In this document: positions 1-8,358 of the stretch, piece by piece
Layout: every line of letters begins with the position of its first letter
How positions within the stretch are numbered: the stretch's first letter is position 1
From: DASRDU01 sp035560235
GTDB taxonomy: Bacteria; Acidobacteriota; Blastocatellia; RBC074
Direction of reading: 5' to 3'
Length of the DNA stretch: 64,000 bases
Assembly: GCA_035560235.1 (NCBI GenBank)
Contig: DATMAG010000044.1
Span: forward strand, 32,907 to 96,906
Made by a program: the position numbers and the translations under genes
The notes under the pieces: model-generated
The model's input: only the letters and a program-made list of their open reading frames with translations
Told to the model about the DNA's origin: nothing
Databases searched by the model: none

Positions 1-2
1 GC

Positions 3-884
3 CTGGGCGTGACGCTTTATGAAATGCTGGCCGGGCGGCTGCCGTTTGAGGTGTCTGACACTTCGTCGGATTACGAAGTGCGGCGCGGTCACGTCGAAGT
101 TCCGCCGCCGCCGCTTGGTGAACTGCGCCCTGAACTGCCGCGTGAACTGACAGCGATTGTGCATCGGGCACTCAACAAAAATCCGAATGATCGCTTTCAG
201 TCGGCAGCTGAGTTTCTGGCAGCGATCAATAGTTATGAACATACGGCCAGCGCGGCAGCAGCGACTGCGGCAGCTTCGGCGGCTGGCACATGGCCTGTGC
301 GCGCGGCAGCGACTGTGCAGGACTTTCGGCCTGTGGCGACGGAGGTCGCGCCGCCTGCGAGCGCATCTGCTGCTGCCCCGGCGCGCACAACGGTCTTTCC
401 GGTTGTCACCGGCGCGCTGGCGCTGCTGATTCTGGGCGGCGCGGGCGCGTGGTATTTTCTGGGGCGGCACAGTTCATCGCAGGCAGGCACAGTGCAGGTC
501 AACGGCAGTCCTGACGCGACCGTGAGCGCATCGGCTGCTGATTCGCGCTCGGCTGTGACGCCTGAAGCTGCGACTGAAAGCAGCGATCTCAAACAGGCCG
601 GTGATTACGCCGACCGCGAAAGTTATCGTGAAGCGATTGCGCTTTATCAAAGCTGGCTGAACAGAAACCCGAACGCCGCGAATGCCGCTGAAATCAGCGA
701 CCGCATCACGCGCATCAAGCGGCTGGCCGGCTTGCTTGAAACCGCAAAGCTGGCGCTCGGACAGCAGGATTACGAAACTGCCGCCCGCGATTTTCAGGAA
801 GCATTGCAACTCAACCCTGATTCAAAGATTGCCCTGGCCGGGCTGACCGAAGCCAGAGCAGGCGCGGCAAAGCGGCGTAAATAA
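3..884 (+). CDS. Ser/Thr protein kinase, C-terminal part (5' truncated by window edge)
   Basis: The reading frame is open from the first base, so the N-terminal kinase lobe lies outside the window. The first visible residues (LGVTLYEMLAGRLPF) match subdomain IX of bacterial Hanks-type kinases, followed by the C-lobe ending near RFQSAAEFLAAI. An Ala/Pro-rich juxtamembrane linker follows, then one hydrophobic segment (about bases 398-463, VVTGALALLILGGAGAWYF), so the kinase is probably cytoplasmic and membrane anchored. The tail after the membrane segment contains TPR-like helices (ALYQSWLNRNPNAA, ARDFQEALQLNPDS), which would lie outside the membrane. The substrate is unknown. The kinase assignment is firm for the fold; activity cannot be judged because the catalytic loop is missing. 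Confidence 0.9.
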   Translation: MGVTLYEMLAGRLPFEVSDTSSDYEVRRGHVEVPPPPLGELRPELPRELTAIVHRALNKNPNDRFQSAAEFLAAINSYEHTASAAAATAAASAAGTWPVRAAATVQDFRPVATEVAPPASASAAAPARTTVFPVVTGALALLILGGAGAWYFLGRHSSSQAGTVQVNGSPDATVSASAADSRSAVTPEAATESSDLKQAGDYADRESYREAIALYQSWLNRNPNAANAAEISDRITRIKRLAGLLETAKLALGQQDYETAARDFQEALQLNPDSKIALAGLTEARAGAAKRRK

Positions 885-1093
885 TTCGTCAGAAACGGAA
901 CGCGGATTGAACGGATGAGGCGGATCAAAACGGATCATTGGCGCTGATCGGTCGCATCAGTTCAATCCGTGTTCTGCGTTGTCCGGAGCAGTTGGAATAC
1001 TGATGAAACGGATGAGACGGATCGGGACAGATTGACCGGTATTCATCCGTCACATCTGTTCAATCCGCGCTCTATTCAGCAGGAGATGGGAAA
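885..1093. repeat. Gap with CGGAT-word inverted repeats
   Basis: This gap holds short arrays of the word CGGAT spaced about 9-10 nt apart (899-935 and 1004-1023) and their reverse complements (961-970 and 1040-1070). Together they can form a long imperfect hairpin. The last bases supply the ribosome binding site of the next gene (AGGAG at 1081-1085). I see no gene here. Confidence 0.65.
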
Positions 1094-3250
1094 ATGCCTT
1101 ATTTGAAACAAGCCCGATTGATCACAGCCAGCCTGATGCTGCTGGCTTTTATTCTGACAATGGAAACATTCACACTGGCACAAAAGCTCGAATATCCGAA
1201 GGCGAGGAAGCAGGATCAGGTTGACGATTATCACGGCGTCAAAGTCGCTGACCCGTACCGCTGGCTTGAGAATGCTGACTCGGAGGAAACAAAGGCCTGG
1301 GTTGAGGCCGAGAACAAAGTGACGTTCGCATTTCTCAACACCATTCCCGAACGCGAGCGCATCAAGGCGCGGCTGACGAAGCTATGGGATTACGAGAAAT
1401 TCGGCGCGCCTTTAAAACGCGGCAACCGTTATTTCTACACTTACAATTCCGGGTTGCAGAATCAGAGCGTGCTTTACTGGACGACTTCGCTGACCGGAGA
1501 AGGAAAACTGCTGCTCGATCCGAACAAGCTGTCTGCCGATGGCACAGTGGCGCTCTCAGGCGTGGCTTTCAGCGATGACGGAAAGCTGATGGCTTACGGG
1601 TTGTCGGCTTCGGGTTCCGACTGGCAGGAATGGCGCGTGCGCGAAGTTGAGACGGGCAAAGACCTGCCTGATGTCATCAAGTGGGTGAAGTTTTCCAGCG
1701 CGTCGTGGACGAAGGATGGCAAGGGCTTCTTCTATTCGCGCTACGATGAACCGAATGAAAAGACGCGGTTGCAGGACGCCAATTACTTTCAGAAGCTCTA
1801 TTATCACCGGCTCGGCACGCCGCAGTCCGATGACATTCTGATTTACAACCGCAACGATCAGAAGGAATGGGGCTTCGGCGGCGGCGTGACTGATGACGGG
1901 CGTTATCTGATCGTCAATGTCTGGAAAGGCACCGATCAGAAAAACCTGCTCTTTTACAAAGACCTCAGGGACCCGAATGCAAAGGTCGTCGAACTGATTA
2001 AGGACTTCGACGCTGAGTATAGTTTTATTGACAACGATGGCCCGGTCTTCTGGATCAAGACCGATCTCAGCGCCGCGCGCGGCAGGGTGATTGCGATTGA
2101 CACGCGGGAGCCTGAGCGCAGCAAGTGGAAGGAACTGATTCCGCAGGCGGCTGAAACCATCGAAGGCGTCAGCGCGCTCAACAATCAGTTTGTCGTCACT
2201 TACCTGAAGGACGCGCATTCGCAGATCAAAGTCTTCGACCTGAACGGCAAATTTGTCCGCGAAGTCGAACTGCCCGGCCTCGGCAGCGCGAGTGGTTTCA
2301 GCGGCAGGCGCAGCGACACTGAAACCTTTTACACCTACACGAGCTTCAATACGCCGCCGGTGATTTATCGTTACGATCTGAAATCCGGTAAAAGCACTGT
2401 CTTCAGGCAGGCAAAGGTTGATTTCAACCCGAACGATTACGAAACAAAGCAGGTCTTTTACAACAGCAAAGACGGCGCGCGCGTGCCGATGTTTATTACT
2501 TACAAAAAGGGACTGAAGCTTGACGGCTCGAATCCGACAATACTTTATGGGTACGGCGGATTCAATGTGTCGCTGACGCCTGCGTTCAGTCCGGCCAATC
2601 TGGTCTGGATGGAGATGGGCGGCGTGTACGCGCAGCCGAATCTGCGCGGCGGCGGCGAGTACGGCGAAGAGTGGCATCAGCAGGGCACGAAGCTGCGCAA
2701 GCAGAATGTCTTTGATGATTTCATCGCGGCGGCTGAATGGCTGATTGCGAACAAGTACACTTCGACGCCGAAACTGGCCATCAGCGGCGGCAGCAACGGC
2801 GGGCTGCTCGTTGGCGCGTGTCTGACGCAGCGGCCTGAGCTGTTCGGCGCGGCGCTGCCTGCGGTGGGCGTGATGGATATGCTCCGCTTTCAGAAATTCA
2901 CCATCGGCTGGGCGTGGACTTCCGATTACGGCTCGTCAGACAATGCGGATGAATTCAAGGCGCTCTATGCCTATTCGCCGCTGCACAATCTGAAGGAAGG
3001 CGTGAAGTATCCGGCCACGCTGATTACAACGGCGGATCACGATGACCGCGTGGTTCCGGCGCACAGCTTCAAATTCGCCGCGCGGTTGCAGGAAGTGCAG
3101 GCCGGTGATGCGCCGGTGCTGATTCGCATTGAAACCAAAGCCGGACACGGCGCAGGCAAACCCACGACAAAGATTATCGAAGAAGCGGCTGACAAGTTCG
3201 GCTTTCTGGTCAGGGTGCTGAACATTCAGATGCCTGCGGCAAAGGGATAA
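1094..3250 (+). CDS. Prolyl oligopeptidase (family S9A), exported
   Basis: This serine peptidase cleaves after proline in short peptides. The 718-residue length matches the family (about 700 plus a signal peptide). The N-terminus has a signal peptide ending near residue 29 (TFTLAQ), so it probably acts in the periplasm. The N-terminal region YPKARKQDQVDDYHGVKVAD is typical, with a beta-propeller to about residue 430 and the alpha/beta-hydrolase domain after it. The catalytic triad is visible: Ser567 in GGSNGG, Asp650 in DHDDRVVP and His685 in AGHGAG, with the same spacing as in known prolyl oligopeptidases. AGGAG lies 8 nt before the ATG. It stands alone between repeat-containing gaps and could supply proline to the P5C dehydrogenase encoded further on, which is only an inference. 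Confidence 0.96.
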   Translation: MPYLKQARLITASLMLLAFILTMETFTLAQKLEYPKARKQDQVDDYHGVKVADPYRWLENADSEETKAWVEAENKVTFAFLNTIPERERIKARLTKLWDYEKFGAPLKRGNRYFYTYNSGLQNQSVLYWTTSLTGEGKLLLDPNKLSADGTVALSGVAFSDDGKLMAYGLSASGSDWQEWRVREVETGKDLPDVIKWVKFSSASWTKDGKGFFYSRYDEPNEKTRLQDANYFQKLYYHRLGTPQSDDILIYNRNDQKEWGFGGGVTDDGRYLIVNVWKGTDQKNLLFYKDLRDPNAKVVELIKDFDAEYSFIDNDGPVFWIKTDLSAARGRVIAIDTREPERSKWKELIPQAAETIEGVSALNNQFVVTYLKDAHSQIKVFDLNGKFVREVELPGLGSASGFSGRRSDTETFYTYTSFNTPPVIYRYDLKSGKSTVFRQAKVDFNPNDYETKQVFYNSKDGARVPMFITYKKGLKLDGSNPTILYGYGGFNVSLTPAFSPANLVWMEMGGVYAQPNLRGGGEYGEEWHQQGTKLRKQNVFDDFIAAAEWLIANKYTSTPKLAISGGSNGGLLVGACLTQRPELFGAALPAVGVMDMLRFQKFTIGWAWTSDYGSSDNADEFKALYAYSPLHNLKEGVKYPATLITTADHDDRVVPAHSFKFAARLQEVQAGDAPVLIRIETKAGHGAGKPTTKIIEEAADKFGFLVRVLNIQMPAAKG

Positions 3251-3323
3251 ATCAATAAACCACGAAGGCCGCAACACGAAGGATGGCTTTCAGGAGCCGG
3301 CAAGTGATTTCCTTATCAATCGC

Positions 3324-4340
3324 ATGGACAATTCAGCGGCAATTGAGCGACTGCACGGCTTTCCGCGTCTGAATTTCGGCTTTTATCCGACGCCGCTTGA
3401 AGAGCTGCCGCGCTTGCGCGAGGCGGCTGGCCCGCGAGCGCCGCGCCTGTTCATCAAGCGTGATGATTACACCGGCCCCGGCTTTGGCGGCAACAAGGTG
3501 CGCAAGCTGGAATTTTTTCTGGCCAGGGCGCGAGCCGAAGGCGCTGAAGTCATCATTACGATGGGCGGCGAGAAATCGAACCACTGCCGCGTGACGGCGG
3601 CGATGTGCGCGCGGCTCGGGCTGCGCTGCATTCTGGTGCAGAATCCGGCAGCGGTCGCTTATCCGTCGCTTGAGCCGTCGAGTCTTTATCTCGATGAACT
3701 CTTTGGCGCGGAGATTCACCGCGTCAGCAACCGCGCAGAGCGCATTGCCACGGCGCGGGCGATTGCCGAACGATTCCGCAGCGAAGGCGTCAGGGTCTGC
3801 GAAGTTCCGCTCGGCGCTTCAACGCCGCTCGGCGCGCTCGGTTTTGTCGCCGCAGTCGAAGAAACAGCGGCGCAGTTGCGGTCATTGAATCTGAACGCCG
3901 ATTACATTTTTCATTCGACTTCATCGGGTGGCACGCAGGCGGGCATCGTGGCAGGCTGCCAGTTGTTCGGACTCGAAAGCACGCGCGTCGTCGGCATCAG
4001 CGCGGATGATCCGGCGACAGCAATCAGCTCAGAAGTCAGCAGAATCATTCGTGGCCTCGGTGAAATGCTGGCCCTGCCGCAAGGCGCGTTGCGCGATGAG
4101 GTGACGGTGCTCGATGATTTCATCGGGCCGGGCTACGGCATTCCAACGCCGGAATCAGAGGAAGCGATGGCATTGCTCGCCCGCACTGAAGGCATCGTGC
4201 TCGATCCGGTTTACACCGCCAAGGCAATGGCCGGACTGATTGCTCAGATCAGAGCCGGAAGGATTTCAGCCGATCAGACTGTGCTGTTCTGGCACACGGG
4301 CGGACAACTGGCGCTCTTTTATCGCCCGGTTGAGCGCTGA
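3324..4340 (+). CDS. PLP-dependent D-cysteine desulfhydrase / ACC deaminase family enzyme
   Basis: This is a fold-type II PLP enzyme of 338 residues, the usual length of the family. The PLP lysine is Lys58 in GFGGNKVRKLE. The following GGEKSNHCRVTAA segment matches the QSNHxRxTAA region that binds the substrate carboxylate, and STSSGGTQAG is the phosphate-binding loop. Members degrade D-cysteine to pyruvate, sulfide and ammonia, or deaminate 1-aminocyclopropane-1-carboxylate. The sequence alone does not separate these, though D-cysteine desulfhydrase is commoner in bacteria. It begins 73 bp after the peptidase gene on the same strand and could be co-transcribed. No strong ribosome binding site is visible. 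Confidence 0.88.
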   Translation: MDNSAAIERLHGFPRLNFGFYPTPLEELPRLREAAGPRAPRLFIKRDDYTGPGFGGNKVRKLEFFLARARAEGAEVIITMGGEKSNHCRVTAAMCARLGLRCILVQNPAAVAYPSLEPSSLYLDELFGAEIHRVSNRAERIATARAIAERFRSEGVRVCEVPLGASTPLGALGFVAAVEETAAQLRSLNLNADYIFHSTSSGGTQAGIVAGCQLFGLESTRVVGISADDPATAISSEVSRIIRGLGEMLALPQGALRDEVTVLDDFIGPGYGIPTPESEEAMALLARTEGIVLDPVYTAKAMAGLIAQIRAGRISADQTVLFWHTGGQLALFYRPVER

Positions 4341-4450
4341 ACGACTGTCTGGCCGGAATGCCTGAAGCGTCCGATCCCCTTTGGCTGATGCATTCCTATC
4401 GCGCGCTGTGGCTGGAGCAGTGCCGCTGAGGGATACGCTTTCTTCCGGTT

Positions 4451-5530
4451 TCATCCCTTCCCTTCCGCCTGATGTAACAGGGCCACTGCCCGCCTGAGCA
4501 GATCCTCCGCAGTGAGATTTGTCATGCAGCGGTGATCAATCGGACAGTCGCGGTGCATGCAGCGGGCGCAGGCAATGTCAGGAGCGCGCACGATTTCAGC
4601 GCGCACTCCGAGCGGCGCGGTCTCGAATTCATTGGTCGGGCCGAAGATGGTCAGCGTCGGGCGGCCCAGCGCTGCGGCGATGTGAGCCGGGCCGGTATCG
4701 TTGGTGATGAGCAGCGCCGCGCGATCAAGCACTCCGATCAGTTCGTTCAGGTTCGTTTCACCGGCCAGATTGACGGCCCGGGCGCGCTGCATCTGCGCAA
4801 TCACCTGCGCAGCGTGTTCGCGTTCTGACGGCGCGCCGATCAGGATGAGGCGGGCATTGAGAGCATCAGCCAGGCGGTCGGCCAGCGCGGCGTAGCGGTC
4901 TGCGGGCCAGCATTTGGCGCGGCTGTTGGTGGCTCCGGTATTGAGCGCGATCAGCGGCTGCCCCGATGCGCCGGGCTGAATCCCGTGACGCTCAAGCAGC
5001 GCGGCAGCAGCCGAGCGGTGTGACGCTGTGGCCGTGAGCGAAGGTGTGGTGTTCTGTTCGACGTTCGGATTCAGCCCGCAGGCGCGTTCGGCAGCAATGA
5101 CTATATCGAGATAATCGAGCGTCTGATGGCGGTTGCGGTGGTCGGGAGTGTGATGCAGCGGGTGAGTCAGCAGCGCGCTGCGGCCCTGCGCCGCGTAACC
5201 GATGCGCAGCCGTGCGCCGCCCAGGAAAGCGAGCAGCGCGGCCTCAAAGGCATTCTGAAAAAGCAGCGCCAGATCGTAACGACGCGCGCGCATCGTTTTC
5301 ACGGCTTCAGCAAAAGCCCGCAGCCCTGCCTCGCGGCGGCGATACTCAATTACTTCCTCAACAAACGGCGCAGCGGTGAACAGTTCGGCGGTGCGCGGAG
5401 TGGCAAGCAGCGTCAGGTGCGCAGCGGGAAACGCTGCGCGCAGTCGGCGCAGTGCGGGAAGCGTCATCACCGCATCGCCAAGCCAGCTGGTGCCGCGAAT
5501 GAAAATGCGCTCGATGGAACCGGAGTGCAT
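4451..5530 (-). CDS. waaF: Lipopolysaccharide heptosyltransferase II-like glycosyltransferase (GT9)
   Basis: This 359-residue enzyme transfers heptose from ADP-heptose to the LPS inner core. The N-terminal motif RGTSWLGDAVMTLPALRRL and the C-terminal nucleotide-sugar site NDTGPAHIAAALGRPT with FGPT are diagnostic of family GT9. The cysteine-rich tail (CARCMHRDCPIDHRC) is typical of WaaF. The frame stays open for another 153 codons upstream, but those codons read through the palindromic repeats at 5568-5990 and look like no protein, so I start at the ATG before HSGSIERIF. It is the only clear LPS gene in the window and indicates a diderm cell. Confidence 0.9.
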   Translation of the reverse strand: MHSGSIERIFIRGTSWLGDAVMTLPALRRLRAAFPAAHLTLLATPRTAELFTAAPFVEEVIEYRRREAGLRAFAEAVKTMRARRYDLALLFQNAFEAALLAFLGGARLRIGYAAQGRSALLTHPLHHTPDHRNRHQTLDYLDIVIAAERACGLNPNVEQNTTPSLTATASHRSAAAALLERHGIQPGASGQPLIALNTGATNSRAKCWPADRYAALADRLADALNARLILIGAPSEREHAAQVIAQMQRARAVNLAGETNLNELIGVLDRAALLITNDTGPAHIAAALGRPTLTIFGPTNEFETAPLGVRAEIVRAPDIACARCMHRDCPIDHRCMTNLTAEDLLRRAVALLHQAEGKG

Positions 5531-6035
5531 AAGGGACGGGATTGTCACTGATGGCTGCGGAAAGATCAACAACCGAAGTCGCAGACTCCGTTGCGGAAAG
5601 CTTTGAGAGGAGGCCACGGGCTTGTCCCGCGGAGGTTCACGCTCGTCGCTACACCAGCGCCCACCTTTCCTGGATGCCACGCGCCTTGTCCCGTCGAGGT
5701 TCACGCTTCTGGCTTGAGGAGCGGCCAGCGTGAGCCTCGACGGGACAAGGCGCGTGGCATCGGCCAGCGCCAGCGGCGACAGCAGCAGGCAACGTGACAC
5801 TCCACGGCGCGAGGCCGTGGCATCTTGTTCACCGATTTTGTCAGGCTTGAAGTCGCACAATCCGCATAAGTCGAACCTTTCCGCAACGGAGGTCGCAGAG
5901 CGTCGCCGCGTCAGCACGAGTGCAGAGTTCAGAATGCGGAATGAAGACTGCGCTTCCTGACTCCCCATTCTGCATTCCACATTCCGCATTCGTCAGGATT
6001 CGTGTTCATTCGTGGCGACGATGCTCCGTTGTCGT
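5531..6035. repeat. Nested palindromic repeat cluster upstream of waaF
   Basis: This gap holds several layered inverted repeats. The core is a 35-bp pair, 5673-5707 with 5727-5761, having one mismatch and a 19-nt loop; its conserved word is CTTGTCCCGTCGAGGTTCAC. A diverged third copy lies at 5615-5644. An outer pair, 5581-5600 with 5877-5896, encloses the core. Next to it is a second element made of 7-nt words (CATTCTG, CATTCCA, CATTCCG from 5966), with an opposing arm near 5930-5943. A copy of the ATTCGTGTTCATTCGTGGC word lies at 5998-6016. No gene or transposase is visible. The copies are translated spuriously in several frames. Confidence 0.85.
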
Positions 6036-6836
6036 TCAGCGTCCCCTGAAAACAGGCTTGCGCTTTTCGTGAAAGGCGGCGGTGCCTTCCTTCACGTCCT
6101 CGCAGTAATTGGCGACCATCGTGCCGAGCGCGGCGTCTTCGAGCGCGTTCTCCAGATCCATTGTCTGCTGCTTGTACATCATGCGCTTGGTGATGCGAAT
6201 GGCGATGGGCGGGCCGTCAGCCAGTCTTTCGGCCCACGCGCGCGCGGTCGGCATCAGTTCGCTGTCAGCCACGACTTCAGTCACGAGGCCCAGGCTTTTC
6301 GCCTGTTGCGCCGGATAGACTTCAGAAAAGAGCGACATCTTCAGCGCGTTCTGCAGGCCCATGAATTTCGGAAACAGATACGCGCCGCCTTCATCGGGAA
6401 TGAGCGCGAACTTCAGGCTGGTGTCACCGAGCTTTGCACTTTCTGCGGCGAGGCGAAAATCGCAGCACAGCGCGAGCGTCAGACCGCCCGCGACCGCCGG
6501 GCCGTTGATCGCGGCGATGGTCGGCTTGTCAAAGCGCCGCAGCAGCGTGACGAGCTGATGCATGTTCTCGCGCATTTCGAGCATTGATTCCATGCGATGC
6601 CCGCGATACCGCTCCGGATACTGAAAGTCGCGGCTGATGTCACCGCCCGAACAGAAACCGCGCCCCGCGCCGGTAATAATCACAGCGCGAATCTCGTCAT
6701 CGTCGCGCGCGTCGGCGAGCGCGGCGATGATCTCATGCACCATCACTTCAGAGTAGGCATTGAGCTTGTCGGGCCGGTTCAGCGTAATCGTGGCGACGCG
6801 GTTCTCTTTGGCGTAAATGATCTGGCGGAAATCCAT
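6036..6836 (-). CDS. Enoyl-CoA hydratase/isomerase (crotonase family, PaaG-like)
   Basis: This is a 266-residue crotonase-fold acyl-CoA enzyme. The oxyanion-hole segments are present (SGGDIS and NGPAVAGGLTLAL). Both glutamates used by classical enoyl-CoA hydratase are replaced (CEL becomes LTL, QPE becomes DTS). An aspartate is present in IPDEGGAYLFP, where PaaG-type isomerases carry their catalytic Asp. It is therefore more likely an isomerase or other crotonase than a plain hydratase. AAGGTG precedes the ATG. It follows a second crotonase on the same strand (83 bp gap) and both probably belong to one operon. The substrate is unknown; a ring-type CoA ester is plausible from the PaaI and MaoC neighbours. 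Confidence 0.9.
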   Translation of the reverse strand: MDFRQIIYAKENRVATITLNRPDKLNAYSEVMVHEIIAALADARDDDEIRAVIITGAGRGFCSGGDISRDFQYPERYRGHRMESMLEMRENMHQLVTLLRRFDKPTIAAINGPAVAGGLTLALCCDFRLAAESAKLGDTSLKFALIPDEGGAYLFPKFMGLQNALKMSLFSEVYPAQQAKSLGLVTEVVADSELMPTARAWAERLADGPPIAIRITKRMMYKQQTMDLENALEDAALGTMVANYCEDVKEGTAAFHEKRKPVFRGR

Positions 6837-6919
6837 TTTGCACCTTCACTCAAAACAGACATGACCCACAGGATTTTCAGGATTGATCTCTGACCTGAAG
6901 ATCCTGTGCATCCTGTCTC
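6837..6919. repeat. Short palindrome of AGGAT words between the two crotonase genes
   Basis: The words ACAGGATTTTCAGGAT (6869-6884) and ATCCTGTGCATCCTGT (6901-6916) face each other and could form an imperfect hairpin in the operon spacer. It resembles the other word-based palindromes of the window, with a spacing of about 9 nt. Confidence 0.6.
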
Positions 6920-7708
6920 CTATCTGCCGGTGAATTTCGGCTGGCGTTTTTCCATAAAGGCGCGCACGCCTTCCCTGTGATCCTCGGTCTGACCGCAGCG
7001 CAGGTGCGTTTCGGCTTCGCGATCAAGCAGCGTGCGAAAGTCCGTACTCATCGCCAGGTTGACGTTGGCTTTCATATAACGGTAGCTGGTCTGCGGGCCG
7101 TGCGCGATGCGCGAGGCAATTTCACTGACCTGTGCTGACAAAGCATCGCTCGCAACGACGCGATTGACGAGGCCGAGCCGGTGCGCTTCGTGTGCATCAA
7201 TGATGTCAGAGAGAAAGAACAGCTCTTTCGCTTTTGCTGCGCCGACCGAGCGCGCGAGCAGCCACGTCGTGCCGAAATCGCCGCCGAATCCGACCTTCGC
7301 GTAAGCCGTGCCGAACTTTGCCGACTCGGCAGCGATGCGCAGATCGCACGACAGACAGACGCCAAGGCCCGCGCCCATTGCGTGACCATTGACGGCGGCA
7401 ATCGTGACTTTCGGCAGGTTGTAAAGCAGCCACGATAACTCCTGCGCCTGGCGCAGCCCGTCAATCTGTTCTTCAAGCGTCTGCGTCTCGCCACGCGCCA
7501 TCGCCGAGACATCGCCACCGGCGCAGAAAGCGCGGCCCGCGCCGGTTACTACAATTGCGCCAACCTGCGGATCGCGGCCCCACTCCCTGAGTTGTTCGAT
7601 GGATTGAAAGATCAGATCGCGGCTCAGCGCGTTGAGCTTGTCAGGGCGATTGAACGTGAGCGTCGCCACTCTGTCTTCAACCTGCGTCAGAATCACTGTG
7701 TCAGACAT
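6920..7708 (-). CDS. Enoyl-CoA hydratase/isomerase (crotonase family, PaaG-like)
   Basis: This 262-residue crotonase is a paralogue of the next gene downstream. It shows the CoA-binding and oxyanion segments FCAGGDVSAMA and NGHAMGAGLGVCL. The two hydratase glutamates are again absent, while an aspartate is present in GFGGDFGTTWLL at the PaaG catalytic position. The C-terminal end EKRQPKFTGR resembles the EKRKPVFRGR end of its neighbour. A strong ribosome binding site (AGGAGGG) lies 7 nt before the ATG. It is the first gene of a minus-strand pair and is divergent from the PaaI-like thioesterase. The exact reaction (isomerisation, hydration or hydrolysis) cannot be read from the sequence. Confidence 0.9.
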   Translation of the reverse strand: MSDTVILTQVEDRVATLTFNRPDKLNALSRDLIFQSIEQLREWGRDPQVGAIVVTGAGRAFCAGGDVSAMARGETQTLEEQIDGLRQAQELSWLLYNLPKVTIAAVNGHAMGAGLGVCLSCDLRIAAESAKFGTAYAKVGFGGDFGTTWLLARSVGAAKAKELFFLSDIIDAHEAHRLGLVNRVVASDALSAQVSEIASRIAHGPQTSYRYMKANVNLAMSTDFRTLLDREAETHLRCGQTEDHREGVRAFMEKRQPKFTGR

Positions 7709-7930
7709 GAGATCAGCCCTCCTGATTGAATTGCGCAGCCTGGGGGCGCGAGCGGGACGCTCGCTGAGACTGCGAAAGCGGTCGCTTCATTTTCAGCCGC
7801 CAGGCATCGTAAGATCAGCGAACGGGACGCTCGCGCTCCGCGGAGTTGCGCTGCTATAGTGACACGCTGCCGAGCGGCAGGTAAATCAGTCTGAAAAACA
7901 AAGAGAGACAGCAACAAAACCACCGGTTCA
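7709..7930. repeat. Divergent promoter region with GGGACGCTCGC palindromes
   Basis: The gap between the divergent crotonase and thioesterase genes contains two copies of GGGACGCTCGC (7753-7763 and 7822-7832). The first sits in the self-complementary stretch GCGAGCGGGACGCTCGC. The same word occurs at 45740-45751, and a related GAGCGTGAGCGAGCG element lies at the right edge of the window. A possible -10 box for the plus-strand gene is TATAGT at 7853-7858. I see no gene. Confidence 0.55.
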
Positions 7931-8350
7931 ATGAAGATCACACCTGAGATTCTGGACAAAATTCGTGAGAAGTTCGAACACAATCCGTTCCCGCGTTCCA
8001 TGGGCATCGAAATTGATTCGATCGAAGAAGGTCGCGCCCGCCTCAGCCTTGAAGTCGCGCCGCAGCATCTGCAGTTGCAGGGCGTGATGCACGGCGGCGC
8101 GATTGCCACGCTGATTGATACTGCGGTGGCCTTCGCCATCATCAGCGTGTCAGAACCCGGAGCGCGCTTCACGACCGTCGAATTGAAGATCAACTACCTC
8201 TCGGCAATTCGGGAAGGCCGCGTCACCGCCGAAGCGTGGATCGTGCGCGATGGTCGCCGCATCGTCGTGGCCGAATGCGATCTGCATGACGCCTCAGGCA
8301 GACTCGCGGCGAAGGGACTGCTGACCTACATTCGGCTTGACGAGCGATGA
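7931..8350 (+). CDS. PaaI-type acyl-CoA thioesterase (hotdog fold)
   Basis: This 139-residue hotdog-fold thioesterase hydrolyses acyl-CoA esters to free CoA and acid. The central motif MHGGAIATLIDTAVAFA matches the HGG-x-x-x-x-x-D active-site helix of the PaaI/YdiI group, with Asp in the catalytic position. TTVELKINYLSAIREGRVTA is the typical second beta-strand region. PaaI members release aromatic or hydroxyphenylacetyl groups, often clearing dead-end intermediates. It is divergent from two PaaG-like crotonases and ends 8 bp from the convergent oxidoreductase gene, which supports a role in aromatic or acyl-CoA breakdown. No strong ribosome binding site is seen. Confidence 0.9.
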   Translation: MKITPEILDKIREKFEHNPFPRSMGIEIDSIEEGRARLSLEVAPQHLQLQGVMHGGAIATLIDTAVAFAIISVSEPGARFTTVELKINYLSAIREGRVTAEAWIVRDGRRIVVAECDLHDASGRLAAKGLLTYIRLDER

Positions 8351-8358
8351 TCGTCTGC

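Noticed and set aside
1556..2677. A 373-residue open frame on the minus strand across the prolyl oligopeptidase gene
   Set aside because: It is antisense to a gene with a complete catalytic triad, and its product is rich in His/Arg/Val without recognisable domains, as expected for a high-GC shadow frame.
4451..5989. A 512-residue version of the heptosyltransferase
   Set aside because: The first 153 codons read through the palindromic repeats; the family start is the ATG at 5530.
5531..6035. A CRISPR array or insertion sequence in the waaF upstream region
   Set aside because: Copies are palindromic and nested with no regular spacers, and there is no transposase or Cas gene.
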